A stretch of DNA of 32,668 bases. Origin: a virus. The notes under the pieces are model-generated. The model saw nothing but the letters and a program-made list of their open reading frames with translations. It ran no database searches and was not told the origin of the DNA. This document shows positions 18,301 through 27,300 of this stretch, piece after piece. The DNA lies in IMG/VR virus record IMGVR_UViG_3300010354_000325, positions 1-32,668 of that record; one strand, 5' to 3'. How positions within the stretch are numbered: position 1 is the stretch's first letter; each line of letters begins with the position of its first letter. The translations under genes were made by a program, and so were the position numbers.

Positions 18301-21300
18301 ATAGATTTTTAGTTGGAAATATTTTTCAATCAAATAACATAAGAGACCTCAACACTAAAAACGTTCCTGGTACTATTTTACAGCATAGCGGATCTTTAGT
18401 TCCTGCTATGGCTTTTTTGACCAATAATCAAATTAATTTTATAAATGCCTGTGATTTTGCAGCCAAAGAATACACAAGATTTAAAAACAAATTCTTAGAT
18501 GCAGCAAATAATTATTTAGACCGTGATATAACCCAAGTACCCGTCATAGTAGACGAAATTCTTCAAAGATTAACCGAAGTTAAAAATGAAAAGTTTGCTT
18601 GGCATTACTCGGACATGGTACCATTTGGTGGCAAAAATCAGATTACTAATCGTAGAGTAACTGCCGGTGTACAAAGAATTTACAATTTAACTGGAACGTA
18701 CCTAGACCAGCCCAGCAATGTTGCAATGTTGGTTTATATCAATAATAAAATTTTAAGTCGTGATCGTGACTATACACTGCAAGATAAGTTACTAACTATC
18801 TCTAATAGTGTATTATTAAAGGAAGGTGACGTACTCACCATAAAAGAATACTATGACACTGACGGATGTTACGTACCCGAAACACCAACTAAGCTAGGTA
18901 TGTATCCTAAGTTTATACCTGAAAAACTGTTCGATGAAAGTTTTTCTAGTCCGATGTACGTTATACAAGGGCATGATGGCAGCTTACTTCCGGCCTTTAA
19001 TGATATACGTGATAGTATTGTTTTAGAATTAGAAACAAGAATTTACAATAATATCAAAGTTGGTTATACAGAAACCCTTTTCAATCGTCGTAGGTATAGC
19101 CCGGGTCGATATAGAAGCACTGAGTACACAAGATCTGAATTTAATTCGGTATTAAGCCTTGAGTTTTTAAAATGGGTAGGAGAAAATAGCTTAGATTATA
19201 CTACCAATAGTTTCTTTGATTCAAACGATGAATGGTCGTGGAATTATAATCAAGCTAAAGATTTAGATGGTATGCGAGTTCCTGGCTATTGGCGTGGAAT
19301 CTATCGTTATTTTTATGATACTGATAGGCCACATACTCATCCCTGGGAAATGCTTGGTTACTCAATCAAGCCCACCTGGTGGTCTACTTACTATTCATGG
19401 ACTGATCCCGAAAAACGTAGAGCATTAATTTCGGCCATAGAAACAGGTAGAACACTAAGCCCTGGCGTTAATAATTTTCTCACCAACATTAATTCAAGTT
19501 ATGCTAGACCGGGATTCGCAACAGTAAATCCTGTAGATAATAATGGACAATTGATTCCGCCGCAGCAGGTAATGATTTCAGGCTTTGACAGCGAGCGGTT
19601 ATCGGGTAATTTTACAATAGGTGATTTTGGCCCAGTTGAATCAGCATGGACCAAAACTAGTGAATATGCTTTTGCCGAGCAACGTGCGTTTGCCTTATTG
19701 AAGCCTGCACAATTTTTTGCTCTTTACATTGATACGCATAAGAATTTATTTAATGCCGCTATAAATCAATATGTGGTAAGAAGCACCACTGCTAGGTATG
19801 ATTTCAAACAACTTACAATTAATGGCGAATTTAGAAATAATCAAATTCAACGTAGCTCTAGTTATGTAAATTGGATACATGGTTATCTTACCGGTATTGG
19901 TATAGATGCTGCCCCCCGTATCCGCACCTTGGTAGATTCTGCCTCATTGAATTTATCTTACAAATTTGGTGGATTTACTAACAAAAACTATATTAATGTT
20001 TTAGCTAACCAAATTAGTTTAACAAGTAAGAGTCAAAGTTTGGTCATACCAGAAGAAAGTTACACAATACATTTGCACAAAAGTTTGCCAATTGAAAGTG
20101 TTGCATACAGTGCAGTGATAATCGAAAGAACCAGTCGTGGATTCAGTGTAAATGGGTATGATCAAAAGTTTCCATACTTTACTATAATTCCAAGTCAAAC
20201 AACAGGAACCAGTAATCAAGTAACTATTTTAGGCGAAACTGTGATATTGTTTGAAAAGTTTCTGCCGCAGAAAATTAAAATACCATATGGGTTTGAATTT
20301 ACATCATTGCAACAGGTCAGCGACTTTTTAATAAGTTATCAACGATATCTTTCGGCTCAGGGTATTATATTTGATACATATGATGCAGGATTAGGTACTG
20401 TAAGGAACTTTACACTCAGTGTACAAGAGTTTATTACTTGGGCTAAACAAGGTTGGAAATCCGGCAATATATTAGTATTGAGTCCAATTGTTGATACCAT
20501 AAGTATATTCTCACAAAACTTTGTAGTTGATCATATAGACAATTATGTATATGGATCACAAATTGTTGGCACTAACTATAACATAATTAGAAATAATGAT
20601 TTTACAGTATTAAGAGACAATAAACGCACAACCATTACCACCATTAGTGGACAAACTATTGCTTTGATTAGATTGAATCTAATTCAATATGAACATGTTC
20701 TACTACTAGATAATATCAGTATTTTCAATGATATAATTTATAAAGCCGAAGTTGGTAATAGACAACAAAGAATTAAACTGCTAGGGTCAGTTACAGATTC
20801 ATGGGATGGAGAATTAACGCCACCGGGTTTTGTATATTCTGATGGCAAAGTAGATAAATGGCAAGCCAATTTTGATTATAAGAAAGGCGAGATAGTTGAG
20901 TACAAATCAAGATTCTTTAGTGCTTTGCAGGATATTGAAGGCTCTGACAGTTTTAATTTTAATTATTGGACAAGATTAGATTCTTCTTTTAGAGAAGGAT
21001 TGTTACCTAACTTCAGTCAAAATGCTGCTAAGTTTACAGACATTTATGATGTAGACACGCTACCTTACGATGAAAATTTAACACAATACAGTAATAGTTT
21101 AATCGGATATCGTACAAGGTCATATTTAGATAACCTAGGGTTAGATCCAGTATCTCAAATCAAATTTTACCAAGGCTATATAAAAGATAAAGGTACCATG
21201 AATGCTGTTACAGCATTTGAGCGTGGTGTTTTTAATAATGTAGAAAACGCTATTGAAATATATGAAGAATGGGGTGCTAGGCTTGGTGTATATGGAGCCA

Positions 21301-24300
21301 TTGATAATAACCCAGAGTATAGTTTTATATTACAAAATAGCAAGATAGATGACAATCCCATGTTGTATCAAATGGTTGATGCAAATCAATCTGCCGACAA
21401 CCATTTGTTCAACACAATAAAACCAAGAGATTTACAAATATATCCCGATAATTATTCGCCGCATATTTTTAAAAATCGCAATAAATTTGAAAGTCGGATA
21501 TGGAACATCGAAATGTTTGGCGATGGCACCATGAACGGGAAACTGGTTGAAAAAGATAGATATGCTATCGACGTTATTAAACGTCGTGGATATAGTATAG
21601 ATATTCAACAAACAGGTGCATATTCCTTGATGGTGACCGGTCCTTTTGATCAAGAATTTGCAAAAACAGTGGGTCCTCAAGGCACCTTCCAAATTTATTT
21701 TACCAGTGCATATCCAAATGAACAACTGTTCATGACTATAGAAACACCCACAGCCTCTGATGTTGAACTAAGTCGTTCTCAAGGCGACGAGCAAGTATAT
21801 ACATCTACTGATGTTGTTTATGCTAATTCTGATGTATGGGCAGCGTTTACTACAAATGACTACTTTGAGCGTGTTTATGTAACTTTAGAGCCTGCTCTGT
21901 ATCCAGATGCACCTAGAACAATGACTCAGCAAGGATCGGCGTTTTATCCTGATGAAGTCAAGATGGGCGAAAATATTTTCTTAGAAGTTACATCATTATT
22001 TGAACAAGAAGAAGTATATTGGAGTTTCGAAGAAGTCAGCGATCAAGAAGTACCTGGAGATTTTACCGAGGGACTGGGCGACCAAATTAATACTTCTAAT
22101 GATAAAACACAGGGTCGAGTTGGTCAAACACCTGACTTTATGTTGTTTAATGCTTTAGAAAAAGACTTTGAAGTATCTGTAACATCCAAAGCTGCCGAAG
22201 TTTCTACTACTAAAATGTTATTAGATGGCACTGACGGTGTAAACAAAGTATGGCCTGACAGTGTCGAAGCTGACATTGTTATCATCAATCACGGATTTAA
22301 TGATGCCAAGATGGGCGTTCCGGTTGAAACATATAGACAAAATCTAGTAACACTAAGACAACGTCTTCCTAAAAATAAGGTAGTTGTTTGGCAAACTCCC
22401 TTACGCATAGACAAAAGTAATCCCTATACAAACTTTGCTCCAGTGGGCACAAATGATCTCACAGCATACGCTGCGGCCATGATAACTGTAGCCAATGACT
22501 TTGGTGATTATGTTGCAGATGTTTTTAACAATGAAGAATTAAGAAATCATTTGGCAATTGACGGCATACACCCAACACAAGAAGGTTATAGAATAATTGT
22601 AGAAGATATTCTACAACCGGTGGTACGTCAGGCTATCGGTGATCAAATTCGTGGACAATACAAGTATTACGAAGATGATATCAAAACTGCCGGTTATGTA
22701 ATGTTGGACGAAGTTGATAGTCTTGTATTTGATATAAGAAACTATAGAGAATTTGATTCTAACTTATTGGCAAATCTAACTCGAGGTTATAAAATTTGGG
22801 TAGCCAAAGACTTTGATAATGATTGGCAAGTTTATCGTGCTTATATTTCACCTGTACAGATTACCGCAGCGAGAGCAGATTTAGATAATAAATTAGTGTT
22901 TACCTGTACAGCACCGCATAGATTACATATAGCTGACATGGTAGCTGTGCGTGGGGTCAGCAATTTAGTAGATGGTTTTTATCAGGTGTTTACTGTCACA
23001 GACGTTGAGTTTGTTGTAATCAAAACTGGTCTAGCAAATGATTTTTCAATAACAGGTAGTAGAGCTAACTTAATTGATTTAGAAAAATTGAGATTCCGTA
23101 ACCATGCTGAATTAGCAGCATATACTCCTAAGTATGGATGGATCGCTGATAATAAATTTGATCTACCAAGGGCAGAATCTAAGGACATTATCTATATAGA
23201 TGAAACCGGATTACCTAACTCTTGGGCAGTTTATAGACCTGCTATATCTGATTTCACATACAATAATATCTTCTTCAGTAATGTTATAGTTTCTAATGTG
23301 TACAGTATTGTGGGAATAAATTGCGAAGTTGCAAATTCTTTAGTGACCGCAGCCGAATACAGTGACGTAATTAATTTCTGTGTGTTTGGTATTGAAGATG
23401 GTGAAGAACTATACTATACCATTGAAGATGCCACAGAAGATGACATCGACCGTGACGCTGTAATAGGTGGAGAAACAGTAACCGTCAAAGAAAACGCAGT
23501 CAGTATTGAAAATATACAATATGATTATGTAAAACTGCGTTCGGCAGACAATATAGTTGATATTGAAAGCATTAATAATATCTATCTTTATAACAATAAG
23601 AACAAACAAATATTGAGTCGCGTTGACCTATTTGATCCAGCCAAGGGAAGAATTCTCGGACAAGCAAGAGCCGATATTGATATTATATCAAATCGCGATC
23701 CTGCTGCTTATCGTGTCACTGATGCCAGCACAGACTTTTACTTTAGTGAAGAAGTTTTTTGGGGTCAGGATCAAGTAGGCACTTATTGGTGGAATACTGA
23801 TAACTCGCGTTACATTGATTATGAACTAGGTGATTTGAAATATAGAACAGACAACTGGGGTAGACTATTTCCAGGAAGCACTATCGAAGTTTATGAATGG
23901 TTTGCAAGTGATGTATTACCGTCTGTTCATGTAGCACAGGGTTTGGAGGGCACGCCCTTATTTGCCAACGACGAATATTATTCTGATACTGTATATTTGG
24001 ACAAGGAGACTGGTAGTTTTAGAACCAAGTATTATTTCTGGGTAAAATCACGTACTAACAAATCTAACCAAAGTAAAAATAACAGTACTGCTTCGCTAGA
24101 GGCCATGATACGTGATCCGCTAATACAGGGTTATCCCTATCTAGCTGCATTACGTGATGATGCTGTGGCTGTGTATAATGCAGGAACTTATCTCAATAAC
24201 GATGAAACAATTTTATATATTTCTAGTAAACGTCTTGTAACCGACCAAATTATTCATAGTGACTTTGTTTTATTGCAAGATGGAAACCCTGCTGTGCGTT

Positions 24301-27300
24301 TTCCAGAGGCACTTGAAAACAAATTAATAGACAGTTTGGTGGGATCAGACACTACAAATAATCTTGTACCTAATCCTTTACTGATTGAGCAGAAAAAATT
24401 AGGGTTAGGGGTAAGACCACAGCAGACATTAATTGCCGATAAGCGTCGTGCCAGAAGCAACATTATAAAATATATAAACGATATATTAATTCAATACCCT
24501 GTTGTCAGTAAAATCGTCAACAATAAAGGAATTTTTTCTGATAATTTTTTTGCCAGCGAAGCGGAACCTGCAGGCAATACTTATACTGCGGCAGTAGAGA
24601 CTAAAGATCAAATTTACGATCCTGAACAAACTGTGCCCACCATGTTGATTTTGGTAAAGAGTGATGTAACTCTCGGTGGGCTATGGGCTTTATATTCTAG
24701 AACCGGAACAGTTGGAGAATATCCAGCCGCCTACAATACTCAAATACGTTTAGTTAAAAAACAAAGTTTTGACGTAACTACTTTATGGAAATTCCATGAT
24801 TGGTATTTACCCGGTTATACTAAAAACACACAGCCTGATGTCATAGTAGAGGAGTTCAAAGATGTATACAAACTTGATTTAGTACACGGCATCATAGTCA
24901 AAGTCAAAAACAATACAAACTCAATATTGCCATATGGTAATATTATAAACGATTACGAGGAAACTCAAGGCGATTGGGAGTTATATAGATTTGATGCTAT
25001 ACCGGGTGGTAGATTTAATCCTGTGTTGATAGGTCTCGCTAATAAAACACTGCAAATTTCAGATACTGTAAGTGATTTTGAAGGGTTCGATGCTTTTGAT
25101 TTTGATGTTGATGTGTATGATAATCGCAAGGACATAGAATTAAGATATATTCTTGCAGGGCTAAAGTCAGAAATTTTTGTCAATGAACTAAAAGACGAAT
25201 ATACCAAGATGTTGTTTACCATGGTAGATTACATATTGGCTGAGCAAAAATATATTGATTGGTTCTTCAAGACCAGTTTTATTTCTGTCAAACATTCCAC
25301 TCGCGAGTTAACAAGATTAACATCAACCGTTAGTAATTATCAAAAAAATGTAGAAGACTATGTAAGCGAAATCAAACCATATAGAACAAAGATAAGAGAA
25401 TTTATTTCATCTTATGACAACGTGGAAAATTATGTTAGTAATGTGACCGATTTTGACGTACCTGCTTACTATGATAAGGAACTAAAAGTATTTAGAAGTC
25501 CAGATGGTACATATTTTGAACGCGATATATTAAGGCTTGCTAGACCTGAATATCAAGCATGGAATCAAAATTATCGATATACCATAGATGAACTAGCGAT
25601 ATCTAGACCTGGCTATGGTTTTCAGAACTTTGATACTGGTGCAGCTATAACTCCGGCTATTGAAATACTACGTACCGATAACAGTCCGGGATTAGAGGCC
25701 AATGCCGAAGTTAAGATAGATAATATTAATTACGGTATAAACAAAGTATACATGGTGAGTACAGGGGAGAATTACACATCGACTCCTGTTGTAAAAATAA
25801 TAGGTACCGGTAGTTCTAGGCCCAGTGATGATGACAAGTATGTGTTTACTGTGGTATCACAAGGCTATAGTTATTACACATTAAATCTAGACAAAAAGTT
25901 AAGTTTTGGGCTATATGGTAATTTCAATGCAGATACATTAACAAAAAATTATGCTAGATCACTAGTATCACCAATTGCATGGACCACTGGCACAGGATCA
26001 ACTGGCAATTTTATCAAGCATGGACTTGACTCAGAAAATCATCGTAAAAGAGATCTTGATCCTTGGATGATGGAAAACCTAGTTTGGGAAACAAGACCTG
26101 CAGGTGATGGCAATAACGATGGTGGATATACCACTAACTTTTTTACAATAGACCCAACCAAGACCTATCGTAGTGTGGTATGGATGCGTAGAAATTCTTC
26201 GGCCAATGGTGGAACATTCAATCATGGTGTTTATACAGATGGTACATGGCCTACGTCGGGTGCTGGCACAGGTAGTATACGTAGATTGGTAGATGGAGTG
26301 GGTGTAAGTGATGCTGTTTGGTCAGGACGTAATGTAGCAGATTATTACATGGGCGAATGGTATCTACACGTAGGGCACATATTCCCTAGCAGTCACACTG
26401 GCACTACTGCTCACCCTGATAGCGGCATTTACACTCGTACAGGTGGGCGTGTTTATACCAATAATGGCAGTATCGATGACGGAAAGTTTCCTCCAAACGC
26501 CGCTCAAGCCATGCAGCGTGTGCATCATAGTTTTTGTTCAGACACCGATACTAGGGCTCAGTTTGTTTATCCTAGATTTGAAGTAGTCGATGGTACTGAA
26601 CCTAGTGTATATCATTTATTGCGTTTTGGTCCTTATGCCGATGTAAAACACAGTGTGGCCAACCGCGGGTATCACATGCATAGGATACGTCGTGCTGATG
26701 GTTATGTGGCTTTTTCAAGAATATATGACATTTACCTAGAGTCAAACGCAGGGTATACAGGTTATACTACCAAAGATCTTGTAATAGATCTTAATGCTAC
26801 AACAGATGACTATGTAGTAGTTGTTCATACCTACGACGAACCTAGCCGCAATAGATTGAATAATAACTTACATTTGGCCATGCAAAGATGCGGTGCCAGT
26901 GTTGAAATGTTTGGCAAACCGGGAACTCCGGCACCAAACTTCCGTTTCAGAGGCAGTTATATACTTGTTGGTGTGCCTGGCTGTGGTGCTGGTCGTGGTA
27001 TAGAGCATTATGCAGGATCAGTAGACAATGCCGATGATGCTTATTGTAGTGTTACATTCAAGATTGAACGTGGCTACATGGCAGCATTATCTTCTAATCC
27101 TAGACATTACAAGTTCAACTATCCATTCCAGTTACCGGCTCTTCCCAATACCGGACAAAGTTACACATATGGTGAGCGTATATATGTGTACGATGGATTT
27201 ACCTGGCGTGGCACAAAAGTAATTACTCCATCTTTGCCAAATAGTCGTATGCCGGCATCGACAGTATTAACACCACGCCTTACAAATCGTACAGTAAGAA

